64,000 bases of DNA from Limnohabitans sp. GTDB lineage: Bacteria > Bacteroidota > Bacteroidia > Flavobacteriales > Flavobacteriaceae. Of this stretch, positions 17,676 through 27,200 are shown one piece after another (the stretch's first letter is position 1; every line of letters starts with the position of its first letter). The DNA lies in NCBI GenBank assembly GCA_030053945.1, contig JASGCW010000005.1:1-64000 (forward strand), in the 5' to 3' direction. The notes under the pieces were generated by a model that did no database searches, was not told the DNA's origin, and saw only the letters and a program-made list of their open reading frames with translations. The translations under genes were made by a program, and so were the position numbers.

Positions 17676-19487
17676 ATGGAAATTAATACATTAAAATCAA
17701 ACAACATCTCAAAATCTACAGCACATTTGCAACCCGCAATATGGAAAAAAGCTAATAGTATTCTTTTGAAAAAAGCTATTGCTGAATTTGCACACGAAAC
17801 TATTATAAATCCCATTTTCATAAAAGCTTCAGATGAATATCAATTATCTACACCTAACGGTAATTTCGCCTATGGATTTAAAGCACATAAAAGAGCATTA
17901 AACCATTGGCAAATTGACAAAAACAGTATTTATAAAAAGAATGTTGAAGGCAATAAAGTAAGCCTTTGTTTAATAAATTTTATTCTCGAATTTAAAGCAG
18001 TTCTAGAAATCCCAACCGATTTATTACCTACCTATCTAGAAGAAATAAATACTACTTTATACACAACGGCTTATAAAATTGCCAATGAAAAACACACGTC
18101 ATCTGATTTAGCTCTTCAAGACTACCAAACCATAGAACACGCTATGAACGAAGGACATCCGTGTTTTTTAGCGAATAGTGGCAAAAATGGCTTTAGTAGT
18201 ACCGATTTTCTTCAATATGCACCTGAAGTGAATGCCCCTGTAAAACTTTTATGGGTTGCTGGACATAAATCAAGAGCCCATTTTTCTTGTGTAGATTACA
18301 TAAATTATGAAACATTTATTCAAAATGAATTGGATATCGATACAATAATTAATTTCCAAAGTACAATCGTTGAATTAGAAGTAAATCCAGAAGATTATTA
18401 TTGGTTCCCTGTACATCCTTGGCAATGGTTTAATAAACTCACTGTCATTTTTACCAATGACATTGCACAAAAACAATTAATTCCCTTAGGCTATGGCGCT
18501 GATATATATTCGGCACAACAATCTATTCGTACTTTTTTTAATCTAAGTCATACCCAAAAACATTTTGCAAAAACAGCTCTTTCTGTAATCAATATGGGAT
18601 TTATGCGTGGTCTTTCTCCTTACTATATGGAAAGTACTCCTATAATTACCACTTGGCTTGAAAACCTTGTTCAAAACGATATTTTTTTACAATCAAAAGG
18701 TTTCACAGTTTTAGGAGAGGTAGCTACTTTAGGGTATAGAAATCTACTATTCGAAGATTTAGGAAGAACTATTCCGCACAATAAAATGTTGGCTACATTA
18801 TGGCGTGAAAGTCCTTATACTAAAATGCAAGCAGGCGAAAACTGTTTTACAATGGCTGCTTTATTACATTTAGACTATGAAGGCGAACCTTTTATCAAAC
18901 ACCTTATCAAAACCTCAGGTATCAACGCTAAAAAATGGATTGACCAATACCTGCAAGCTTATTTAATTCCATTAATTCATTGTTTTTATGCACACGAAAT
19001 TGTTTTTATGCCACACGGCGAAAACTTAATTCTTGTGGTTAAAAACAATATTGTCGAACGTGTTCTGATTAAAGATATTACCGAAGAAATTATGCTCTTT
19101 AATCCAACAGCTCCACTCCCAGAAAAAGCAGAACGCATCCGAATGCATATGCCAGAAGAATTAAAGGTGTTAAGTATTCAAAATGATGTGTTTCAGCATT
19201 TCTTCCGTTTCTTATCGGCTATTCTAGAACAATATACTATTTTAAGCGAAGACAGTTTTTGGGAAAGCGTTGGTACTTGTATAGCTCAATACCAAAAAGA
19301 GCATCCACAATACAAAGAATTATTCTTAAAATACGATTTGTTTAGTCCTAGTTTTGCTTCTTGTTGTTTAAATCGTTTACAACTCAAAAACAACAAACAA
19401 ATGCTTAATCTAGCCGACCCACTTGCAAGTTTACAATTTGTAGGACAACTCACAAACCCTATTCATCAATACAAACCAATATGGTAA
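17676..19487 (+). CDS. IucA/IucC-family NIS synthetase (second, stand-alone)
   Basis: A 603-residue NIS synthetase of normal length. Motifs are NEGHPCFLANSGKNGF, PVHPWQW, SIRTFFNLSHTQKHFAKTALS, MPHGENLILVV and LIKDITEEI, with LNRLQLKNNKQML near the C-terminus as in the upstream fusion. It is therefore also a type C-like enzyme, one that forms amide bonds between acyl-hydroxamate units using ATP. The CFLANSGKNG variant differs from FVANNGRIG in the fusion, so the two synthetases may accept different substrates or act at different steps (chain growth and cyclisation). It overlaps the MATE gene by 7 bases. Confidence 0.93.
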   Translation: MEINTLKSNNISKSTAHLQPAIWKKANSILLKKAIAEFAHETIINPIFIKASDEYQLSTPNGNFAYGFKAHKRALNHWQIDKNSIYKKNVEGNKVSLCLINFILEFKAVLEIPTDLLPTYLEEINTTLYTTAYKIANEKHTSSDLALQDYQTIEHAMNEGHPCFLANSGKNGFSSTDFLQYAPEVNAPVKLLWVAGHKSRAHFSCVDYINYETFIQNELDIDTIINFQSTIVELEVNPEDYYWFPVHPWQWFNKLTVIFTNDIAQKQLIPLGYGADIYSAQQSIRTFFNLSHTQKHFAKTALSVINMGFMRGLSPYYMESTPIITTWLENLVQNDIFLQSKGFTVLGEVATLGYRNLLFEDLGRTIPHNKMLATLWRESPYTKMQAGENCFTMAALLHLDYEGEPFIKHLIKTSGINAKKWIDQYLQAYLIPLIHCFYAHEIVFMPHGENLILVVKNNIVERVLIKDITEEIMLFNPTAPLPEKAERIRMHMPEELKVLSIQNDVFQHFFRFLSAILEQYTILSEDSFWESVGTCIAQYQKEHPQYKELFLKYDLFSPSFASCCLNRLQLKNNKQMLNLADPLASLQFVGQLTNPIHQYKPIW

Positions 19488-20884
19488 AATCAATCAAAGA
19501 GAAATTAAAATTTCTCAAACACCAAGAAATAATCGATTTTAATACTATCGGACTCAAAGAAGGCATTTGGATTTTAGCCATTCCTATGATTCTAGAACTA
19601 GTCTTAGAATCAGTTTTCTCCTTGGTCGATTTATACTTTGTGGGTCATTTACCTAACAGTCACTTAGCCATACAAATTATTGGCTTCACAGAATCTATCA
19701 ATACTATAATTTATTCCATTGCAGTAGGATTTAGTGTAGGAGTTTCTGCTTTGGTTTCAATTTCTATAGGTGAAAAAAAACTAAAAAAAACAGGCAAAAT
19801 TGTTATTCAAGCCTTAGCAATTGCTTGTATCATTTCGTTATTTATTAGCTTTATAGGATATTTTTTTGCCGAGAAAATTTTTACTACTTTAAGTGTTTCA
19901 CCTCAAGCTATTGCTTACGGAATTAGCTATCCAAAAATTATTTTTAGTAATAGTATTTTCATCTTACTCTTATTCTTAATCAATGGTATTTTCAGAGGCA
20001 TAGGCAATCCACTTCTAGCAATGAAGAGTCTTTGGATAGCAAATGGCTTTAATCTTATTTTATGCCCCATTCTTATAAACGGCTGGTTATTTATTCCAGC
20101 TATGGGAATCGAAGGTGCAGGATGGGCAACTGTTATAGGTCGTGCTGTAGGAGTTGGTTACCAACTTTATAGTCTATATAGAATAAGAAAATCCCTTGGA
20201 TTTGATAGAAACCGATTCCAACTGCACTTTCCTATCATTAAATCCATCACACAAATTGCTTTTCCAGGAGTTTTACAATACGTTTTAGCGTCTATGAGTT
20301 GGATTTATTTATCCCAATTAATCGCAAAAGGAGGAGGCGAATATGGTTCAGCAGGATTTCAAATAGCCGTCCGTGTGATGCTATTTTTCATACTTCCTAT
20401 TTGGGGATTAAGCAATGCTGTTGCAACGCTTACAGGTCAATATCTAGGAGCTCAACATTTAAAAAGAATAAAAATACTCACTAAAATTGTACTCAAATAC
20501 ACCATTCTTTTATGTTTGGGAATCACAATAATAAATTTCATTTTTGCAGAAAACATTAGTTTGTTTTTTACTAACAACGCTCAAACTATAGTTCAAGCTA
20601 AAGAAGCAATGAAAATAATAAGTTTAGGCTATGTTGCGTATGGCATTTCTATGATTGCAAACAATTTATTCAATGGAGCTAGTAATACAAAAATCCCGAC
20701 ATTAATTAACTTTTTAGGTTTTTGGGTTTTCCAAATTCCAATAGCTTATTATGTAATGGAACTACAAAATTGGTCATACGAAACGGTAATTTGGCTAGTC
20801 CCCATTACCGAAACTCTACTCTGTGGACTGTATCTTTTGTTTAGAAAACAATTGGTGTTGAAAGGAAATCCATTAGGTATATAA
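19481..20884 (+). CDS. MATE-family exporter, probable siderophore efflux
   Basis: A 467-residue polytopic protein with about twelve membrane segments and the MATE signature regions: MILELVLESVFSLVDLYFVGHL in TM1-2, SVGVSALVSISIG, and a second-half repeat with FPGVLQYVLASMSWIYL. MATE proteins export small cations or metabolites using Na+ or H+ gradients. As the last gene of the operon, overlapping the synthetase gene, it most simply exports the finished siderophore. No terminator is visible after it; a repeat element starts 17 bases downstream. Confidence 0.92.
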   Translation: MVKSIKEKLKFLKHQEIIDFNTIGLKEGIWILAIPMILELVLESVFSLVDLYFVGHLPNSHLAIQIIGFTESINTIIYSIAVGFSVGVSALVSISIGEKKLKKTGKIVIQALAIACIISLFISFIGYFFAEKIFTTLSVSPQAIAYGISYPKIIFSNSIFILLLFLINGIFRGIGNPLLAMKSLWIANGFNLILCPILINGWLFIPAMGIEGAGWATVIGRAVGVGYQLYSLYRIRKSLGFDRNRFQLHFPIIKSITQIAFPGVLQYVLASMSWIYLSQLIAKGGGEYGSAGFQIAVRVMLFFILPIWGLSNAVATLTGQYLGAQHLKRIKILTKIVLKYTILLCLGITIINFIFAENISLFFTNNAQTIVQAKEAMKIISLGYVAYGISMIANNLFNGASNTKIPTLINFLGFWVFQIPIAYYVMELQNWSYETVIWLVPITETLLCGLYLLFRKQLVLKGNPLGI

Positions 20885-20900
20885 ATATTATTACATTATT

Positions 20901-21000
20901 CCTCGCAATGACGAGACGCTGAGAAATGTTGCATATCTATTGCAAAAAGATTAATTCAACACAATCCTTCAACGCAACGTCATTGCGAACGAAGCAATCT
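20901..21000. repeat. Short inverted-repeat element, copy 1 (left end truncated)
   Basis: Starts inside the left terminal repeat at CCTCGCAATGACG and ends with the right terminal repeat CGTCATTGCGAACGAAGCAATCT (20978-21000). The about 65-bp core (GCTGAGAAAT ... CTATTGCAAAAAGATTAA ... CTTCAACGCAA) matches copy 2. It looks like a MITE- or REP-type element. Confidence 0.85.
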
Positions 21001-21083
21001 AAAAAAATTAACTTCATAATAAGAAAATCTTTCACGAACTATCCAAAAAATCATTACTCTTTTAATAAGGTGTCGCTTTCATA

Positions 21084-21205
21084 AGATTGCTTCGTGCCTC
21101 GCAATGACGATATGCTGAGAAATACTTTATGTCTATTGCAAAAAGATTAACTCAACGCAATCTTTCAACGCAACGTCATTGCGAGGAGGCACGACGAAGC
21201 AATCT
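21084..21205. repeat. Short inverted-repeat element, copy 2 (complete, 122 bp)
   Basis: The left end is AGATTGCTTCGTGCC followed by TCGCAATGACG. The right end is the inverted sequence CGTCATTGCGAGG ... GACGAAGCAATCT, with two 3-bp insertions. The core is shared with copy 1. The right end contains the stop codon of the adjoining GIY-YIG gene. Confidence 0.88.
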
Positions 21206-21512
21206 AAAACACATTCATAATACCAAGTATCTCTTCATACAAATCCTTCCATTCAGGATTTATGCTAAGAATCAAATCAATCTTATTTTGCCGTGAACGT
21301 GCTTTTATTTGTTTTTCTCTGCCAATGGCATCGCCTATCATTTGAAAAGATTCGTAATAAACCAACTTATTGAGATTGTACCGAGCTGAAAAGGAATTTG
21401 GATAACGTTTCTCTTTATGTTCTAAAATACGTTGGGGTAAATTTGAGGTAACCCCAACGTACAAAGTTGTATTGTTTTTGTTTGTAATAATGTAAATAAA
21501 GCCAGGCTTCAT
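21204..21512 (-). CDS. Small GIY-YIG nuclease-domain protein
   Basis: A 102-residue protein that is essentially one GIY-YIG domain. It has GFIYIITNKNNTTLYVGVTSN (the paired Y-I-Y / Y-V-G strands), LPQRILEHKEKRY with the catalytic arginine, NKLVYYESF with the metal-binding glutamate, and GREKQIKARSRQNKIDLI as the C-terminal helix. Stand-alone proteins of this UvrC-N-terminal/YhbQ type are widespread and mostly uncharacterised. Its TAG stop lies within the terminal repeat of the 122-bp element, and an inverted left-end repeat lies about 75 bp before its start. The gene is therefore flanked on both sides by the same repeat in opposite orientation. Confidence 0.9.
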   Translation of the reverse strand: MKPGFIYIITNKNNTTLYVGVTSNLPQRILEHKEKRYPNSFSARYNLNKLVYYESFQMIGDAIGREKQIKARSRQNKIDLILSINPEWKDLYEEILGIMNVF

Positions 21513-21529
21513 CGTTTAATTTGTTTATT

Positions 21530-21614
21530 AGATTGCTTCAATCTACTTTAGCAAGGATGAGATTACTTCATCTTGCCTCAGCTGGTAGAGATTGCTTCGT
21601 GCCTCGCAATGACG
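21530..21614. repeat. Tandem left-end repeats upstream of the GIY-YIG gene
   Basis: Three successive starts resemble the element's left terminus: AGATTGCTTCAATCT (21530), AGATTACTTCATCTTGCC (from about 21560) and the full AGATTGCTTCGTGCC-TCGCAATGACG (21589-21614). The last is identical to the left end of copy 2, but no core follows. Confidence 0.75.
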
Positions 21615-21626
21615 TAACGTAATAAA

Positions 21627-22982
21627 CTACCCTATCAACCCCTTCACTTCCTCAAAATCCAAACCACCATAATTACCAGAACTCATTAATAATAAAGCCG
21701 AGTTGTCTAGGTTTTGACTGAAAAGATAATTTTTAAAATCGGATGGATTAGTGTAAATCACTAAATCATCACGCTTGAAGGATTGTGCGATTTGGTCGTA
21801 AGTTACTTCTTCTAGTTTTTTAATTTTTACGGCATCCGGTGAATAAAATACTACGGCAACATCAGCAGCATCGAGTGCGCCTTCATATTGTTTTAAGAAT
21901 TCGGCATTTAAACTACTGTAGGTATGTAATTCTAAACAAGCGACTAATTTTCTATCAGGATATTGTGCTTTTACCGCTTTTGTAGTAGCCGAAACCTTAC
22001 TTGGTGAATGCGCAAAATCTTTGTATGCTACTTTGTTTGTGCTTTCGGCTATTTTTTCTAAACGTTTTGAGGCCCCTTTAAAAGTGGCAATGGCTTCATA
22101 GAATTCGGCTTCATCCACGCCCATACATTGACACACCCATTTGGCTCCTGCTAAATTATTCAGGTTATGTGCACCAAAAACTTCAATTGGCATTGGCCCT
22201 TCAGGTGTTTCTAATAAAGTCACTCCATTTTCTACCGCATATTCAGGAGTGAAATACGGAATTTTACGAATAGGATTTTCGGCTTTTTCCGAAACACGTT
22301 TTACTTCTGGATCATTTTCGTTATAAATTAAAATCCCACCATTGGTAATCTTCTGGATGAAAATTTCAAATTGCTCCACATAGTTTTCATACGTTGGGAA
22401 CACATTAATATGATCCCACGCAATTCCAGAAATCAATGCAATATTTGGATTATATAAATGGAATTTTGGTCGAAGATCGATTGGAGAAGTTAAATATTCA
22501 TCGCCTTCTAAAACAATAAATTCATTTTCTTCTGTCAAATGCACCATCGTATCAAAACCTTCTAACAAAGCACCAACCATATAATCTACTTTAACATTAT
22601 GGTAATTCATCACGTGTAAAATCATTGACGTAATAGTCGTTTTGCCGTGGCTTCCTCCTATAACTACTCTAGTTTTATTTTTCGATTGCTCGTAAAGAAA
22701 TTCGGGATACGAATAAATTTTCAATCCTAATTCTTGCGCTTTTAGCAATTCTGGATTATCCGCCTTGGCGTGCATACCTAAAATAATCGCTTCTATATCT
22801 GTTGTAATTCTTTCAGGAAACCAACCTAATGCTGCTGGTAATAATCCCTTTGCTTCTAACCTTGATTTTGAAGGCTCAAAAATTGCGTCATCGCTACCTG
22901 TTACTTTATATCCTTTATTGTGTAATGCTAATGCTAAATTGTGCATTGCTGCTCCGCCTATGGCTATGAAATGTGTTCTCAT
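21627..22982 (-). CDS. mpl: UDP-MurNAc:tripeptide ligase Mpl (murein recycling)
   Basis: A 451-residue Mur-ligase. The N-terminal Rossmann motif is FIAIGGAAMHNLALAL, where MurC has GIGGxGM. The ATP loop is VVIGGSHGKTTITSMI near residue 110, the central-domain LEGDEY near 160, and FAHSPSKVSATT in the C-terminal domain. The motif GGAAMHNLA and the lack of the MurC GMSG form point to Mpl. Mpl attaches recycled L-Ala-gamma-D-Glu-meso-DAP tripeptide to UDP-MurNAc in the cytosol. The length is normal. It is monocistronic as far as I can see, divergent from the coiled-coil gene. Confidence 0.92.
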   Translation of the reverse strand: MRTHFIAIGGAAMHNLALALHNKGYKVTGSDDAIFEPSKSRLEAKGLLPAALGWFPERITTDIEAIILGMHAKADNPELLKAQELGLKIYSYPEFLYEQSKNKTRVVIGGSHGKTTITSMILHVMNYHNVKVDYMVGALLEGFDTMVHLTEENEFIVLEGDEYLTSPIDLRPKFHLYNPNIALISGIAWDHINVFPTYENYVEQFEIFIQKITNGGILIYNENDPEVKRVSEKAENPIRKIPYFTPEYAVENGVTLLETPEGPMPIEVFGAHNLNNLAGAKWVCQCMGVDEAEFYEAIATFKGASKRLEKIAESTNKVAYKDFAHSPSKVSATTKAVKAQYPDRKLVACLELHTYSSLNAEFLKQYEGALDAADVAVVFYSPDAVKIKKLEEVTYDQIAQSFKRDDLVIYTNPSDFKNYLFSQNLDNSALLLMSSGNYGGLDFEEVKGLIG

Positions 22983-23208
22983 TATTAAGTTTAAAAATTT
23001 AGGAGTTTAAAGACAGCTTTAAACTACTTCAACCATTTTAAATTATTTAAAAATCTATTTTAATCTTCTGCGCTTTTGTATTTTTAAGCTAGTTCAAATA
23101 TAAGTGATATTGTGTCTATAAAAAAAATGACTATGTCCTTTAAAAAAATAAAAATCATCCTTTTTCAAAAAATATAGCAATATTTCTTTCTACTTTGCAA
23201 AATGAGTT

Positions 23209-23216
23209 TAATTTTG
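23209..23216 (+). promoter_or_regulatory. TANNTTTG-type -7 box before the coiled-coil gene
   Basis: TAATTTTG fits the Bacteroidetes -7 consensus TANNTTTG and lies 34 bases before the ATG at 23251. I do not find a convincing -33 TTTG at the usual distance, so confidence is limited. Confidence 0.35.
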
Positions 23217-23250
23217 CTTATATATTTAATCAAATAAACTACTTTATTTT

Positions 23251-24129
23251 ATGGAAGACAACAAAAAAAAGCTGGGAATAGCAGCTATAGTACTATTAGC
23301 AGCAACGACAATTGGAACTATTTTTTACGCTGTTAATTTAAAGAAAGAAAAAGACGAAAATGAAAGAGTGCTAATAGCAGACAAAGAATCTGTATTAAAA
23401 GAATTAACAAATTCAAGAGATTCATTAAACTTAGCACTTTCTACAAATACAAATTTATCTGCGGAATTAACCACAGAACGTGACAAAGTTGTTGCTTTAA
23501 TGTCGGAACTTGAAGCTTCAAAAGCCTCTTATCAATCATTACTTAAATATAAAGAACAAACTTTCAAACTGAAAGCAACCATAAATAAACTTATGAGTCA
23601 AATTTCATTTTTAAAAGATGAAAATTCTAAGTTAACCACAGAAGTATCTACAAAAACAGAACAATTAAGCAAATCTGAAAGACAAAAAGATTCTATTAAC
23701 TCTCAAAAAGAGGTATTAAACCAACACGTAAAAAAAGCGGCAAAAATCAACATTGTCAACTTAAACGTTAAAACACTACGTTGGAAAAGCGAAAAAATGA
23801 ACTTAGAATCTGACAAAGCGGTTCGTGTAGATATGCTTAAGGTAACTTTTGTGATTCCTGCAAATCATCTAGCAGCAAGCGGTGACAAAAAATTCTTTAT
23901 TCAAATAATTGATCCAACTAATAATGTAATAGGTCTTAAAGAAACTGAATCTTTCACCAATGGAAGCAATTTAGTTTACAGTGAAACTGTTACTGTTGAC
24001 TATCAAAACCAAAATACTACAGCAGATAAAAACATTCCTGTAAAACTACTAGAAAAAGGTACTTTTTTTGTAAATGTTTTTGATCAATATGGCGATTTAA
24101 TGGGTAAAACCACATTTACGTTGAGATAA
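23251..24129 (+). CDS. Membrane-anchored coiled-coil protein of unknown function
   Basis: A 292-residue protein. One TM helix at residues 9-28 (GIAAIVLLAATTIGTIFYAV) follows a short charged N-terminus. Residues about 30-155 form a long coiled coil rich in K, E, S and L, and residues 165-292 form a beta-rich globular domain ending in GKTTFTLR. The layout, anchor then coiled coil then periplasmic domain, recurs in flavobacterial proteins of unknown role. I infer a cell-envelope structural function. The gene has its own promoter region and a strong terminator, so it is monocistronic. Confidence 0.85.
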   Translation: MEDNKKKLGIAAIVLLAATTIGTIFYAVNLKKEKDENERVLIADKESVLKELTNSRDSLNLALSTNTNLSAELTTERDKVVALMSELEASKASYQSLLKYKEQTFKLKATINKLMSQISFLKDENSKLTTEVSTKTEQLSKSERQKDSINSQKEVLNQHVKKAAKINIVNLNVKTLRWKSEKMNLESDKAVRVDMLKVTFVIPANHLAASGDKKFFIQIIDPTNNVIGLKETESFTNGSNLVYSETVTVDYQNQNTTADKNIPVKLLEKGTFFVNVFDQYGDLMGKTTFTLR

Positions 24130-24165
24130 AAAGCAAAGAAATAAATATCTGCTTTACAGTTTTTT

Positions 24166-24211
24166 AAAAAATCTAAATTACCATATAACAGAGTGTAATT
24201 TAGATTTTTTT
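24166..24211 (+). terminator. Rho-independent terminator after the coiled-coil gene
   Basis: Inverted arms AAAAAATCTAAATTAC and GTAATTTAGATTTTTT form a 16-bp stem with a 13-base loop and a U-rich 3' side. The symmetric A/T tails also allow weak action on the opposite strand. Confidence 0.9.
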
Positions 24212-24279
24212 GTTTTTTAGAAAAATCCATCCAACCTTTTTGCCTTTTTCTCCCTCTATATTAGAAAACCAACTTATCT

Positions 24280-27200
24280 ATGAAGTATTTTAAAATTTTA
24301 TTGCTTTTACTCCTTTGTGCTACCACCTACTCTCAAGACTACAAAACACTCTGGAGTACTGCCATACAAAATGAATTGGACGGTAAAACAGAAACCGCTT
24401 ACAAAAATGCACAAGAAATTTATGGTTTTGCCAAGAAGGAAAACAACGAAGAACAAATCATCAAATGTTTTTTCTACATTTCAAAATTCCGACAAGTTTT
24501 TGAAGAAAAAGCACCTGAAAATATTATTTCTAATTTACGAGAAGAAATCAAAACGGCTAAACCAACTTCAAAAGCGATTTTAAATTATATCTATGGTACT
24601 ATTTTAGAAGATTACTACAATTATAATTCATATAAAATAAACGCCATAACCGCTGTTAAATACAATCCTTCAGCGGATGTTTATACTTGGTCTAAAGAAA
24701 ATTTTAAAAATGAAATTGCCAAGTCTTTCCAAGAGGTGTTTACAAACATTAAAAAATTAAATCAAATCCCCATTGATAATTTTAAAGAAATTCTGGAAAT
24801 TCCAAGTTTTGTAGATGGGAAAAATTATTCGCTTTATGAGTTATTATTCCAAGAAATTTCTAAACAATATATCAAACTCATCAATAACAGAGAATTGAAT
24901 GAGAAATTCTTCACAAAAAACGAAGAACTTAAAAAATTCTATGCTTCTACAAACGATTTTTTAAGTATTAAAAACAACACTTACCCAATAGAATTCATTT
25001 CATTTATTACTACACTTCAGCAAAAAGAACGATTAGTTTTAGAAACCAAACCCACTCAAATAGATAAAACTAGATACCAACGATTGCTTTTAATCAATCA
25101 GTTATTTCATAATACTTTCTTATTTGAAAACGCTGTAAAAGAGATACACAACACGACCTCTGACAAGAATTTATACTATGAGATTAGCTTACAAAAAACA
25201 AAAGATTTAATAGAAATAAGTACCAAAGAAGATAATTCCAATTCAAAAATTGAAGCTTTACAGATATTAGAAAAAATCATCAAAGAAAAACCTAATGAAT
25301 ATGTGGTTACCGAAGCACAACTTCAAAAGGAAACCATATTAGACAAATTTCTTCAAATCTCCCTCGAAAAAATAAATTATGAAGGTGAAAACACTAGAGC
25401 CTTTGTGGATTTTAAAAACATAGATAATTTAAAGATAAACTATTATCAAGTAGCTGTAAAAGATTTTGACAAATTCAATAATTATGACCCTCAAAGAAAC
25501 GAACTGATTTCAAAATATTTAGAAACCAAAAAACCTTTTTTAGAAACCATAAAATCCCTTCCGAATCCTAAAAATCATCATCAATACTCCACCGAAATTT
25601 TGATGGATAAACTTCCATTAGGTCATTATATCGTAGCTATTGAAGATACCGATAAAAATTCAAACACTACACTTGGTTCAAATTATGCACTCTATCATAT
25701 TACTAATATTAGCTATGTAAAAGACCAAAACAAAACCGAAGAGTTATTTTATGTAATGCATAGAAAAACGGGAAAACCTCTGAACGATGCTATTCTCTTA
25801 ACTGACTTGAAAAAAACAACTGCCAATATTAATGGAAAAATAATTTATACAAAACCAAATACTAAGGAAAAAAACCTTTCAACTATTTCCTATCTTATCC
25901 ATCAAAAAGACACTTTAAGTTTATATTTCGCCCCTAACATAAAAGATACTGCTAAAGATGAAGAAGAAGAGTTTGAAGCTCAGGCCAACATATATCTTGA
26001 CCGAGCTATTTATCGCCCTGGACAAAAAGTTTATTTTAAAGGACTAATTATTCAAAATAAAAACAAAATTAAAAGCGTAGTCCCATTTGTAACTGCACAT
26101 ATTACCATTGAAGACGCTTCTTATAAAATCATCAAGGAATTTGATTTACAAACCAATGAATTTGGCACTTTCTCAGGTGAATTTGATTTACCTAAAAATT
26201 GTTTGACTGGCGAATTCTCCATTGAAATTGAGGAACCAGACAATGAATTATTTAGCAAAGACACAAAATATTACAACAAAAAAGAAGATGAACATTCGTT
26301 TTGGGATAATGTCAATTTAAGAAATGACTATTTCCATTTTAAAGTAGAAGAATACAAACGTCCAACTTTTGAAATCACCGTTGACAAAATCAAAGAAATC
26401 TATAGTATTGGAGATATTTTGAATATAAAAGGCTATGCTAAAAATTTAGCAGGCAATAATCTTACTAATGTGCAAGTTAAATACAGCATTAGTAGAGATT
26501 TCACAACTTCAGATTACAAATACCATAATGATCACTATTTCATTCAAAAAGAAACCACGACTGGTAATGATGGTTTTTTTGCTATACCTCTTACCACCAC
26601 TGTTGAAAACTTCAAAAATGAAGACATAAAAGAAATAACTTACACCATTGAGATTGAAGTCACTGATACTAACGGAGAAACTAGAACTTTTACTAAAACC
26701 GTAGCAGTAAAAAAAGAAACGCTACAATTGAGTGCTACCACAATAGCTCCTTATTTTGTTGAGAACAAAAACACATTAACTATCAACATTTCTAATTTAG
26801 ACCACTCTCCTATTCCTTATCAAGGAAAAATTGAGTTTTATAAAAAGAAAAGTAAAAATTATCTAAAAAGAAGAACTTTTGAAGAACCCGAACTTCAAAA
26901 TATAAAAGAAGAAGAATTTAAAAAATTATTTCCTTACGAGCCTTACAGCGAAAAAAGAAGTGAAAATCCAACATTGGTAAAAACCATAACATTTGACACA
27001 AAAACCAGCAATAAAATTACCTTACCCGAATTAGAAAAAGGCAGTTATACCGCTAAGGTTTCGATAACCGACACCAAAGAAAACCCTATTTCACAAGAGA
27101 GATACTTTACAGTGCTATCTAAAGAAAATCCGTTAGCTACAGACAAGCTATTTGCCTATAGAAGAATAAAAAATGACGATCCAAATTATATCCATTTTGA

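Noticed and set aside
22141-23010. Plus-strand ORFs opposite mpl (22141-22326, 22765-23010)
   Set aside because: Shadow ORFs antisense to a clear Mur ligase, with no family resemblance.
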